Positions 6,522 through 13,804 of a stretch of 13,804 nt of DNA are shown here, piece by piece; within the stretch, counting starts at the first letter, position 1; every line of letters starts with the position of its first letter. A program made the position numbers and the translations under genes. Source of the DNA: Bacillota bacterium (lineage in GTDB: Bacteria; Bacillota; Limnochordia; Darwinibacteriales; Darwinibacteriaceae); NCBI GenBank assembly GCA_012518325.1, contig JAAYSR010000256.1:1-13804 (forward strand), given 5' to 3'. The notes below the pieces were generated by a model, which did not search any database, had not been told where the DNA came from, and saw only the letters and a program-made list of their open reading frames with translations.

Positions 6522-7514
6522 ATGGATAACATGATTTATATAATAAAGCGGATCGGTATGGCCTTTTTGACACTGCTCATGATTTCCTTTGTTGTATTTT
6601 TCATAATCCAGCTGCCGCCTGGCGATTTTGTGGACTCTATGGTCACCGACATGGTAGCACAGGGTGAGACCGTAACTGAACAGGATATTGCCAATCTAAA
6701 GGCAATGTACCGCATGGATCGGCCCTTTCTGGTTCAGTACTTTGACTGGCTTAAGGGTATCCTGACTGGCAACTGGGGGATTTCCTTCTACTACAACCAA
6801 GGTGTGTTAGTTAAGATAAAAGAAACATTGGGGGCAACCCTGATGGTCTCTTTTCTTACTTTAGGGGTCACGTATATAGTTGCAATACCTATCGCGATTT
6901 ACTCTGCGAAGAACCAGTACTCCCTCGGGGACTATCTCTTTACTTTCCTTGGATTCGTCGGCATGGCAGTCCCCAATTTTCTCCTGGCAATTTTATTAAT
7001 GTATCTATCCTTTAAGTGGACTGGCCGGCCCATTATGGGCTTATTCATCGATGGGGGCATTACGGACTGGGCGTCCTTGCTGGAGTTTCTGAAAAGATTA
7101 ATTATCCCCATCACCGTTATTAGCTTGAATGAAGCTTGCGGCTTGATCCGCCGCATCCGCGCCCAAATGCTTGACGAACAAGAAAAGCCCTATGTGCTTT
7201 GCATTAGAGCCAAAGGTACCAGCGAAAGAACCATTACCTTCAAGTATCAAATGAGGGCGATTTTAAACCCAATCGTCAGCGGGTTGGGCGGCATGATCGC
7301 CGGCGTGTTTAATGGTTCAACCATTACAGCTATTGTTCTGATGCTCCCCACACAAGGGCCTATTCTTCTGAAAGCCCTGCAAACGCAGGATGTATATTTG
7401 TCTGGCGGTATACTGCTCATTTCAGCTACGCTTGTGGTGATTGGCACTTTGATTTCCGATCTGCTGCTGGCGGCATTAGATCCTAGGATAAAACTGTTAG
7501 AGGAGATTAAGTAA
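6522..7514 (+). CDS. ABC transporter permease, DppB/OppB family
   Basis: Integral membrane permease of 330 residues, one half of the channel of the importer. The first membrane helix is at the extreme N-terminus (IIKRIGMAFLTLLMISFVVFF) and is followed by the conserved 'QLPPGDFVD' region and 'LTGNWGISFYYNQGV'. Further helices include 'MVSFLTLGVTYIVAIPIAI' and 'FLGFVGMAVPNFLLAILLMYL'. The cytoplasmic EAA loop that contacts the ATPases is 'YVLCIRAKGTSERTITFKYQ', followed by 'RAILNPIVSGLGG', and the C-terminus is 'LDPRIKLLEEIK'. I take ATG 6522 as the start, because the protein then opens directly before the first helix and a weak GGTGG site precedes it. The frame is open back to 6450, but that segment is the stem-loop. 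The stop codon overlaps the next start. Confidence 0.9.
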   Translation: MDNMIYIIKRIGMAFLTLLMISFVVFFIIQLPPGDFVDSMVTDMVAQGETVTEQDIANLKAMYRMDRPFLVQYFDWLKGILTGNWGISFYYNQGVLVKIKETLGATLMVSFLTLGVTYIVAIPIAIYSAKNQYSLGDYLFTFLGFVGMAVPNFLLAILLMYLSFKWTGRPIMGLFIDGGITDWASLLEFLKRLIIPITVISLNEACGLIRRIRAQMLDEQEKPYVLCIRAKGTSERTITFKYQMRAILNPIVSGLGGMIAGVFNGSTITAIVLMLPTQGPILLKALQTQDVYLSGGILLISATLVVIGTLISDLLLAALDPRIKLLEEIK

Positions 7515-8677
7515 TGAGTCTAGGGCACATGAAACGGAGTATTAGAAAAACGAATCCAGACAAAGAGAGGGCGCGGCAGGAAAAGTATTATACCGCATCT
7601 CAATGGAGCCTCATGTGGCGCAAGCTGATCAAACACAGGCTGGCCCTGATAAGCTTTATTATCTTGGCGATTTTGTACACCGGAGCGATCTTTGCCGGTT
7701 TCCTGGCACCTTACGGTTTGGGGGATTTCTCCGGGAGTTACTCCAATGCGCCCCCAAGCAAAATTCGTTTTGTGCACGAAGGAGAATTTATCGGTCCCTT
7801 TGTTTATCCCTACGAGATAGCCTATGACGAGTTTTGGACCAAGGTATTTGTTGAAAACACAGAGACGCCCTACCCAATCCGGTTCTTTGTCAAGGGCTCG
7901 CCTTATAAGATTCTAGGCCTCATTGAGAGCAATGTGCATTTGTTTGGCGTCGACAACTCTAATCTGCAGCCGGGGAAAGACGATGTCCGGGTGATGCTCT
8001 TTGGTGCTGACCAACTGGGCCGTGATTTGTTTTCCCGGATACTGATCGGAAGTCAGGTTTCGCTGACAGTGCCGCTTTTGGGCACCGCCATTTCCTTTGT
8101 GTTAGCAGTCATTATTGGCGGTATCTCAGGATATTACGGCGGTATTGTCGATACCGTCATCCAGCGGATTATCGAGGTGCTGTCTTCGTTTCCTACTTTG
8201 CCCCTCTGGATGGCGTTGTCGGCGGCTATTCCGCCTGGGATATCTGTAACACAGGTTTTTATAGCTATTACCATCATCATGTCGCTGTTGAGCTGGCCGA
8301 GGCTTGCCAGAACCGTTAGAAGCCGGTTCTTGTCCTTACGCGAGGAAGACTTTGTGCTGGCGGCAAGATTAGCCGGCGTTTCGGACTTCAAAATTATCAT
8401 CAAGCATCTAGTGCCAGGGTTTATGAGCTATCTAATTGTCAATCTGACCCTGGGGATTCCCAACATGATCTTGGGCGAGACCGCAATGAGTTTTCTCGGT
8501 CTAGGAATGCGCGCGCCTGCCACAAGCTGGGGTGTGCTGCTGCAGGAAACCCAAAGTGTCAGCAATATTGCCAACCATCCGTGGAAGCTGATACCCGTGC
8601 TGTTTGTTGGGATATCGGTGCTGGCCTTTAATTTCCTGGGTGACGGTTTGCGTGATGCTGCTGACCCATATAAGTGA
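7514..8677 (+). CDS. ABC transporter permease, DppC/OppC family
   Basis: Second channel subunit, 387 residues. A cytoplasmic basic N-terminus leads into the first helix 'LALISFIILAILYTGAIFAGFLAPY'. A long non-membrane insert of about 100 residues follows (roughly 66-170) before 'LFGADQLGRDLFSRILIGSQVSL', which is the conserved entry to the transport domain. The EAA loop is 'EEDFVLAARLAGVSDFKIII', followed by KHLVPG, and 'GETAMSFLGLGMRAPATSWG' is the usual late motif. The protein ends in GDGLRDAADPYK, as is typical of OppC. Its ATG shares one base with the upstream stop (TAATG), and GAGGAG lies 9 nt before it, so translation is coupled. The insert makes it longer than the roughly 300 residues usual for DppC and is shared, as I recall, by the sugar-linked subgroup. 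Confidence 0.9.
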   Translation: MSLGHMKRSIRKTNPDKERARQEKYYTASQWSLMWRKLIKHRLALISFIILAILYTGAIFAGFLAPYGLGDFSGSYSNAPPSKIRFVHEGEFIGPFVYPYEIAYDEFWTKVFVENTETPYPIRFFVKGSPYKILGLIESNVHLFGVDNSNLQPGKDDVRVMLFGADQLGRDLFSRILIGSQVSLTVPLLGTAISFVLAVIIGGISGYYGGIVDTVIQRIIEVLSSFPTLPLWMALSAAIPPGISVTQVFIAITIIMSLLSWPRLARTVRSRFLSLREEDFVLAARLAGVSDFKIIIKHLVPGFMSYLIVNLTLGIPNMILGETAMSFLGLGMRAPATSWGVLLQETQSVSNIANHPWKLIPVLFVGISVLAFNFLGDGLRDAADPYK

Positions 8678-8685
8678 GGTGCCCC

Positions 8686-9696
8686 ATGGGAGAGACGATA
8701 GTCAAGATAGATGATTTGAACATTAGGATTAAGCTGGATGAGGGAATCTTAACGCCGGTGCGGGGTGTAAGCCTTAGTATTCGCGAAAATGAGACCCTTG
8801 GCCTAGTTGGTGAATCAGGTTGCGGGAAGAGCCTTACAAGCAAGGCCATTCTCGGAATTAACGACAAGAAGTGTGTCACGACCGGGAGAATCGACTTTAA
8901 TGTCGACGGCGAGTGGATTAATCTTCTGGAGCTGAACCCCAGAGGCGCAAAGATCAGGGGCATTCGGGGCAAGATGGCTTCCATGGTCTTTCAGGAGCCC
9001 ATGAGTTCCTTTTCTCCATTATTCAAGATCGGATCGCAGATCGCCGAACCAATCCGCCTCCACATCACCAAGGATAAAAAGAAGGCTAAGGAGTTGGCCA
9101 TCAACGCCATGCGTGAAGTAGGCATCTCCAATCCTGAAGAGAGATATTCTCAATATCCCCATGAGTTTTCCGGAGGTATGCTGCAGCGGGCTTTAATTGC
9201 CATGGCTCTGGTCTGCAATCCAAAACTGCTGATTGCCGATGAGCCCACCACAGCGCTGGATGTTACCATTCAAGCACAGATCCTGGATCTGATGAAGAGG
9301 CTGCAGAAGGAACATAAGATGGCGATTTTATATGTTACACATGATCTTGGTACCGTGGCTAAAATGTGTGATCGCGTCGCCGTAATGTATCTGGGCAGAA
9401 TCGTTGAGACGGGAACCGTCCTGGACATTTTTAAGAACCCATTACACCCATACACCAAGGGACTGTTAGGCTCTGTCCACAAGATTGGCAGCGGGAAAGA
9501 GCGGTTGTTTTCCATCGAAGGCACAGTGCCTCTGGCTATGAACTTGGAGAAGCGCTGCAGCTTTTATGACCGCTGCACATATCGTGACGCGGAAAAGTGC
9601 ACCAAAGAAGAGCCTCCATTGCGTGAGGTTGAAGCAGGACATTGGGTGGCCTGCACTCTGGATTTCCCAGCAGTTGTGAACCAGAATATTATGTGA
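8686..9696 (+). CDS. ABC transporter ATP-binding protein, DppD/OppD family
   Basis: Cytoplasmic ATPase of 336 residues that powers the importer with the next gene product. Walker A is GESGCGKS (residues 42-49), the Q-loop is 'MVFQEPMSSFSPL', the ABC signature is FSGGM (161-165), Walker B is LLIADEP with D185/E186, and the H-loop is 'YVTHDLGTV'. The C-terminal extension carries the oligopeptide-transporter cysteine motif C-x6-C-x8-C-x17-C (from 'KRCSFYDRCTYRDAEKC' to 'WVACTLD'). That motif separates this family from ordinary sugar ATPases such as MalK. Start: GTG 8674 overlaps the upstream TGA, but ATG 8686 with GAGGTG just before it gives the standard N-terminus, so I prefer 8686. Confidence 0.92.
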   Translation: MGETIVKIDDLNIRIKLDEGILTPVRGVSLSIRENETLGLVGESGCGKSLTSKAILGINDKKCVTTGRIDFNVDGEWINLLELNPRGAKIRGIRGKMASMVFQEPMSSFSPLFKIGSQIAEPIRLHITKDKKKAKELAINAMREVGISNPEERYSQYPHEFSGGMLQRALIAMALVCNPKLLIADEPTTALDVTIQAQILDLMKRLQKEHKMAILYVTHDLGTVAKMCDRVAVMYLGRIVETGTVLDIFKNPLHPYTKGLLGSVHKIGSGKERLFSIEGTVPLAMNLEKRCSFYDRCTYRDAEKCTKEEPPLREVEAGHWVACTLDFPAVVNQNIM

Positions 9697-9709
9697 GGGC
9701 GAGGCTGCT

Positions 9710-10702
9710 ATGGCTGAAACAATTCTAAAGGTTAAGGGAGTAAGCAAGACCTTCCACTCCAAAGAAGTGAAAATCCGAGCTGTAAACAACGTCAGCTTTG
9801 AGGTGAACAGAGGCGAAACGGTGGCCCTGGTCGGCGAATCCGGGTGCGGAAAAACCACACTTGGCCATTGCATTGTGCGGGCAGTAGATGTCACAGGCGG
9901 ACAAGTCATCTATATAGCTGAGGATGGAACAGAGTACGACCTGCACAGCTTAGACAAAAAAACAATGAAATCCATCCGCAAGGATATCCAGATGATCTTC
10001 CAGGATCCATTTTCGTCATTGGATCCCCGCATGACAGTTTTTGATATTATATCCGAACCTCTGCGGGCCAATTTCAAGCTGACACGAAGCGAATTAGAAG
10101 CAAGGGTAAAGGAGGCCGCCGCCAAGGTGGGCCTTAACACCAGCTACTTAAAGCGGTATCCCCATGCCTTTTCCGGCGGGCAAAGGCAAAGAATAGGCAT
10201 CGCCAGGGCTCTGGTGCTTAATCCCCGGGTCATAGTCTGTGATGAGGCGGTATCGGCCCTTGATGTATCTGTCCAGGCCCAGGTGATTAATCTGTTGAAG
10301 GATCTGCAGGCAGAACTGGGTTTTACTTATCTGTTCATCAGCCATGACTTGTCGGCTGTGGAGTATATCTCTGATCGGGTGGGCGTCATGTATTTAGGGA
10401 AAATGGCGGAGTTCGCCACTACCGATCAACTGTTCAAACAGCCTCTGCATCCCTATACAGAAGCCCTTTTATCATCTGTATTGATAGCGGATCCAACGGT
10501 AGTGACGGAGAGGATCCCCTTGACTGGCGAAATGCCTGATCCTGCGAATCCGCCAACGGGATGTTTTTTCCACACAAGGTGCAGATATTGCATAGATGTT
10601 TGCAGAACTGAAGAGGTGAAGTTTGTCGAAGAGCAGCCGGGGCACTTTGTGGCCTGTCATAGAGTAAAGGACCTAAAATTAGAAGGCATTGTGACGCAGT
10701 AG
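9710..10702 (+). CDS. ABC transporter ATP-binding protein, DppF/OppF family
   Basis: Second ATPase, 330 residues, expected to pair with the preceding protein. Walker A is GESGCGKT (42-49), the Q-loop is 'MIFQDPFSSLDPRMTV', the signature is FSGGQ (154-158), Walker B is VIVCDEA with D178/E179, and the H-loop is 'FISHDLSAV'. The usual DEP of this family reads DEA here. The C-terminus has the oligopeptide-type cysteine motif 'PTGCFFHTRCRYCIDVC', ending 'HFVACHR'. The gene begins 13 nt after the previous stop, with GAGGGCGAGG directly upstream of the ATG. Together with the genes from 4395 it completes a full five-component importer. Confidence 0.92.
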   Translation: MAETILKVKGVSKTFHSKEVKIRAVNNVSFEVNRGETVALVGESGCGKTTLGHCIVRAVDVTGGQVIYIAEDGTEYDLHSLDKKTMKSIRKDIQMIFQDPFSSLDPRMTVFDIISEPLRANFKLTRSELEARVKEAAAKVGLNTSYLKRYPHAFSGGQRQRIGIARALVLNPRVIVCDEAVSALDVSVQAQVINLLKDLQAELGFTYLFISHDLSAVEYISDRVGVMYLGKMAEFATTDQLFKQPLHPYTEALLSSVLIADPTVVTERIPLTGEMPDPANPPTGCFFHTRCRYCIDVCRTEEVKFVEEQPGHFVACHRVKDLKLEGIVTQ

Positions 10703-10733
10703 ACAGTGCAGCTAGATAGGGGATGGAGAAATT

Positions 10734-11294
10734 ATGAAGCGAGAGCTGGTAGTGTTTATTGACAGCGGAGATACGCTGATCGACGAATCAAAGGAAGTAA
10801 AGGATGCGGACGGCACCGTACTTTCTGCGGAAATGATTGAAGGTGCCCGTGAGACATTGATCACTTTGTATGAAAGCGGGTATACCATCGCACTTGTTGC
10901 CGACGGTACAAAGACTTCCTTTGACAATATCTATCAGCAAAACGGTTTGGATTACTGCTTCTCTGCAAAGGCAATCTCAGGCGAGCTCAAACAGGAAAAG
11001 CCCGCTTCAATAATGTTCCGCTATGCCATGGAGCAGCTGGGATTGACTGATGATGACAAAGATCGCATTGTGATGATCGGGAACAATTTGAAGCGAGACA
11101 TTGTAGGCGCCAATCGCATGGGTATCACCTCGATTTTGATGAGCTACAGTCCAAGGTATGTGATGATTCCGGAATCTGAAGAGGAAATGCCCGATTATGT
11201 GGTGGCGGAACCAAGAGAACTCATTGGTTTGCTGGAGCAGCTGGATCTACAGGTTAAGAATAGAAAAGTTCTAACGAAGACCACTTCTGCTTAG
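10734..11294 (+). CDS. HAD-superfamily hydrolase-like protein with altered catalytic motifs
   Basis: Cytoplasmic protein of 186 residues with a haloacid-dehalogenase fold signature. Motif I is VFIDSGDTLID: the nucleophile Asp is D10, but the +2 position, normally the general acid Asp of phosphatases, is G12. A second candidate, D13, is one place off. Motif III is K89-P90, and motif IV is 'VMIGNNLKRDIVGANRMGI', with N117 where Asp is usual and D122 retained. Between them, 'ETLITLYESGYTIALVADGT' is the expected motif II strand. It follows the second ATPase by 31 bp with a good GGGGATGGAG site, so it belongs to the importer operon. A sugar-phosphate phosphatase would suit the context, but the changed residues mean that activity cannot be assumed; similar DxGxT members are known in the superfamily. 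Confidence 0.78.
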   Translation: MKRELVVFIDSGDTLIDESKEVKDADGTVLSAEMIEGARETLITLYESGYTIALVADGTKTSFDNIYQQNGLDYCFSAKAISGELKQEKPASIMFRYAMEQLGLTDDDKDRIVMIGNNLKRDIVGANRMGITSILMSYSPRYVMIPESEEEMPDYVVAEPRELIGLLEQLDLQVKNRKVLTKTTSA

Positions 11295-11300
11295 AAACAG

Positions 11301-11349
11301 GAGAAATTTCTCTTTCCAGGCCTTCGGCTGCTGGGCGTTGGCCTGGAAA
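11301..11349 (+). other. Palindrome and stem-loop in the HAD to GH38-like gap
   Basis: Six bases past the HAD stop codon is a perfect 12-bp palindrome, GAGAAATTTCTC (11301-11312). Directly next to it, TTTCCAGGCC (11313-11322) pairs with GGCCTGGAAA (11340-11349) over a 17-nt loop, followed by TACTTTTG. The T-tract is poor, so it may be a weak terminator or attenuator, or an RNA-stabilising hairpin. It sits in the 120-bp gap before the next gene. Confidence 0.6.
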
Positions 11350-11414
11350 TACTTTTGCTGTGCAGACTATGCGGCTGACAACATGCGACAGATGCGAGGA
11401 GACAAGCGATCCCT

Positions 11415-13804
11415 ATGGTTAAAAAAGTAATTCTGGTATTTAAGACACATTTTGATATTGGCTTTACAGATCTGGCTTCGAATGTAATCGAGCAGTACTC
11501 CAATTCGATGCTTGAGGAAGTGATAGCCACCTGTAAAGCAACGCAGCACATGGGAAAACAGCAATATGTCTGGACTATGTCCGCGTGGCCCCTCAAGATC
11601 ACGAGGGAAAACTGCAGCCGCGAGTTGAGAAGAGAGCTGGATTTGCTCATCGAGCGCGGGCAAATTGCCTGGCATGCCCTACCTTTCACATCCCACACTG
11701 ATTTTTGCAGTGCCGAGGAGTACATAGAAGGGCTGCGGTACGGACGGGAACTCTCACAAATTTATAACAAGCCCTATCCCGTGTCCGCAAAAATGACCGA
11801 TGTCCCGGGGCATAGCATAATGCTGCCTGCGATCCTGCATGGAGCAGGGGTGAAGTTTCTCCACCTGGGCTGCAATGAGTTCGCGCAGCCGCCGCAGGTG
11901 CCTTTTCTGTTCAAGTGGCGTTCGCCCAGCGGCGAGCAGGTGTTAACCATGTACAGCAAAGAAGGATACGGGACTTCTTTGCTTCCGCCGCCGGACTGGA
12001 ACTATCCAGTCTGGATGGCTTTGATGCATACCCATGACAATTGCGGTCCCCAATCAGCCTCTGTTATCAAGGACATGGTCCAGAGAGTCCGTGAAAAATA
12101 CCCTGATGCTGAAGTGGTGTGCGGCACCATGGATGACTTTTATCACGAACTTATAAAGTGCGGCCTGGATGATCTTCCGGTTATCAGTAAGGATCTTGCC
12201 GATACCTGGATTCACGGTGTAGGATCGTATCCCCATGAAGCAGCCTTGGTACGTGAAGAAAGAGAAAAAATCAAGAGGCTCCAGGGGCTGTACGCCAGGG
12301 AAGTGCTGGAAAACCCCGGGATGAAAAGCGATAAAGTGATGGCTGCGCTGGATCAGTACTTTGACAAGACTAACCTCTTTACAGAGCACACCTGGGGTGC
12401 TGATGTAAAGACTTGGCTGGGTCCGGATCGCGTCTACGACAAGGAAGCATTTTTAGCCGCAAAGTTACAGGAGAATTATCAGTTCATGGAAGCTTCCTGG
12501 CAGGAGCAAAAGTCCTTGGCGCATCAAGCATCCGCCAAGCGGAAGGAGTTGGAGCTGCTGCTGGCAGGTCACGGAGAGCAAGGACTCCGTTTCTTCAATC
12601 CCAACCACGTCAGTTTTTCAGGCTGGGTGGCCCTTGATGGGCTGGCAGCTGAGTTGGAAACAAATGATTTGACCATCGATGGCCGGAGACTCCCCCTCAC
12701 CGAGATTCATGGCCAGTGGGCCTGTTTTGTTGAGGAAATTCCGCCGCTGACGACAGTCTCAGTTGAGTTTGCACCTAAGCTGGCTTCTGCTCAAACGCTG
12801 TCAGTCCGGAAAGATGAGCACGGCGCTGTGCACGCGGAGAACCACCGATATCTGCTAGTTTTTTCAGATGCGACGGGGGAGATACTGCGCCTGTCTGACA
12901 AGAAACTGAATACCGTTCTGCTGAAAAAGCAAGGGGACAGTGCCGTTTTCTCCTATCAGTACGATCGGTACGGAATCGAAGACATCACCGAATATCTGAG
13001 GGCTTATGCCTACCGCTTTTCCACCTGGGGTATCCAGGACTATGGAAGGGAAGGCTACCCGTTTTGCAGCCATGTGACCTTTTTGCCGCAGTTTGAATCC
13101 TATTCTGTCGCAGGCGATACCATCGTCTTCAACTATCGAGGCTGTGCGGACAGTGTCGCGCAATATGGCGATGCCGAACGGATTGAGCTTAGGGTTACAC
13201 TTCCCCCTGCGGGTGAGGAGATCTTTGTCACATTAGATCTGATCAACAAACAGGAAAGCCCGTATGTGGAGTCTGGGTCACTATTGTTTCCCTTCGCGGA
13301 GGCCAGGGAGTATCAGATCAACAAGACCAATGTCGTGCTCAACCCCGCTGCAGATATCCAGAAAAACGCAAACCACGCTCACTTTTGCCTGAGTAATTTT
13401 TTGTCTGCGGCCAATGACGAAGGCGGCGTGTGTATTGTAACGCATGACGCCCCCCTGGTTTCCCTGGGTGATCCTGGAATTTACACCTTCAAGGGAGAGT
13501 TCAGGGAGCCGGAGGAGCCGGCAGCTTATTTTAACCTGTTCAATAACATGTGGGGGACGAATTTTCCCCAATGGCTGGGCGGCAGCTTCCGCTATCGCTT
13601 CACACTCTTTGGTTACGGGCAAGACCAGCGCAGCCAGCTGCTGAGCAGAGCTGCCTGCCTGAAACAAGGGGTGGAACTGACCCGCAAGGATTTCCAGAAA
13701 AGGGTTGCTGATTATCCTGAACATATGCAGCTCATTAACGTCAGGCATGCCGAAGGCGGCCTAGTGCTTCGCTTTACTGAGCTGCTTGGCCAAGCAGACG
13801 TGCG
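11415..13804 (+). CDS. GH38-like / DUF5054-type putative alpha-mannosidase (3' truncated)
   Basis: An open frame of 796 codons runs off the right edge without a stop. The N-terminal 'VFKTHFDIGFTD' (H12, D14) corresponds to the zinc-binding HxD at the start of GH38 alpha-mannosidases. 'KMTDVPGHS' (D129, H133) matches the DPFGHS segment that holds the catalytic nucleophile and a zinc ligand. 'HTHDNCGPQ' (H205-D208) sits where GH38 has its HHD zinc motif. 'TEHTWGADVKTWLG' is typical of the DUF5054 group of this superfamily. The C-terminal half looks beta-rich, as in GH38. No signal peptide is present, so it should act in the cytoplasm on imported sugars. ATG 11415 is chosen because family members start just before the HxD strand; the nearest GAGGAG is about 13 nt away, longer than usual. 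Substrate and linkage are unproven; DUF5054 proteins are poorly characterised as far as I know. Confidence 0.8.
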   Translation, partial: MVKKVILVFKTHFDIGFTDLASNVIEQYSNSMLEEVIATCKATQHMGKQQYVWTMSAWPLKITRENCSRELRRELDLLIERGQIAWHALPFTSHTDFCSAEEYIEGLRYGRELSQIYNKPYPVSAKMTDVPGHSIMLPAILHGAGVKFLHLGCNEFAQPPQVPFLFKWRSPSGEQVLTMYSKEGYGTSLLPPPDWNYPVWMALMHTHDNCGPQSASVIKDMVQRVREKYPDAEVVCGTMDDFYHELIKCGLDDLPVISKDLADTWIHGVGSYPHEAALVREEREKIKRLQGLYAREVLENPGMKSDKVMAALDQYFDKTNLFTEHTWGADVKTWLGPDRVYDKEAFLAAKLQENYQFMEASWQEQKSLAHQASAKRKELELLLAGHGEQGLRFFNPNHVSFSGWVALDGLAAELETNDLTIDGRRLPLTEIHGQWACFVEEIPPLTTVSVEFAPKLASAQTLSVRKDEHGAVHAENHRYLLVFSDATGEILRLSDKKLNTVLLKKQGDSAVFSYQYDRYGIEDITEYLRAYAYRFSTWGIQDYGREGYPFCSHVTFLPQFESYSVAGDTIVFNYRGCADSVAQYGDAERIELRVTLPPAGEEIFVTLDLINKQESPYVESGSLLFPFAEAREYQINKTNVVLNPAADIQKNANHAHFCLSNFLSAANDEGGVCIVTHDAPLVSLGDPGIYTFKGEFREPEEPAAYFNLFNNMWGTNFPQWLGGSFRYRFTLFGYGQDQRSQLLSRAACLKQGVELTRKDFQKRVADYPEHMQLINVRHAEGGLVLRFTELLGQADV

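Noticed and set aside
8674..8685. GTG start overlapping the permease stop codon (GTGA) for the first ATPase
   Set aside because: A 4-base overlap is attractive, but there is no ribosome binding site before it, whereas GAGGTG precedes ATG 8686 and gives the usual N-terminus.
4395..10702. Naming the importer as a dipeptide transporter (dppABCDF)
   Set aside because: The family match is real, but the neighbours are carbohydrate genes and sugar-binding members are known, so a peptide substrate should not be implied by gene symbols.
13444..13644. Plus-strand frame of 66 codons near the right edge
   Set aside because: Out-of-frame shadow inside the GH38-like coding sequence.

Overview
The window reads as chromosomal carbohydrate-catabolism DNA from an anaerobic bacterium, most likely Bacillota-like. 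The pointers are strong GGAGG-type ribosome binding sites, roughly balanced base composition, an oxygen-sensitive radical SAM maturase, GntR-type regulators and an NAD/Mn-dependent GH4 glycosidase. The binding protein of the transporter has a signal peptide without a lipobox cysteine, which would suit a diderm lineage. That lineage placement is inference, and no species can be named.

Layout. (1) Positions 3-2789, plus strand: the last 42 codons of a GntR/UTRA regulator, a radical SAM enzyme of the anaerobic sulfatase-maturase (anSME) type, and melA, a GH4 alpha-galactosidase. The series closes with a strong hairpin terminator at 2824-2856. (2) Positions 2887-3975, minus strand: a GntR-LacI hybrid (AraR-type) regulator that converges on melA, shares the terminator and has a good promoter of its own at 4023-4051. 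(3) Positions 3976-4394: a divergent intergenic region of 419 bp with a candidate operator that overlaps the -35 box of the rightward operon. (4) Positions 4395-11294, plus strand: a complete five-gene ABC importer of the oligopeptide (Dpp/Opp) family (binding protein, two permeases, two ATPases) followed by a HAD-superfamily protein. (5) Position 11415 to the window end: a GH38-like (DUF5054-type) putative alpha-mannosidase that runs off the edge. It is open for 796 codons.

How it may work together. The importer belongs to the peptide family by sequence, but its neighbours are glycoside hydrolases. Opp-type transporters carry sugars in several organisms; the closest precedent I recall is the Sinorhizobium meliloti agp system, where an OppA-like protein takes up melibiose and raffinose beside alpha-galactosidase genes. 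The simplest model is uptake of alpha-galactosyl (and perhaps alpha-mannosyl) oligosaccharides, cytoplasmic cleavage by MelA and the GH38-like enzyme (neither has a signal peptide), and control by the divergent AraR-type regulator. The maturase hints that the wider locus handles sulfated glycans, but no sulfatase is present in the window.

No tRNA, rRNA, CRISPR array, insertion sequence or phage gene was seen.
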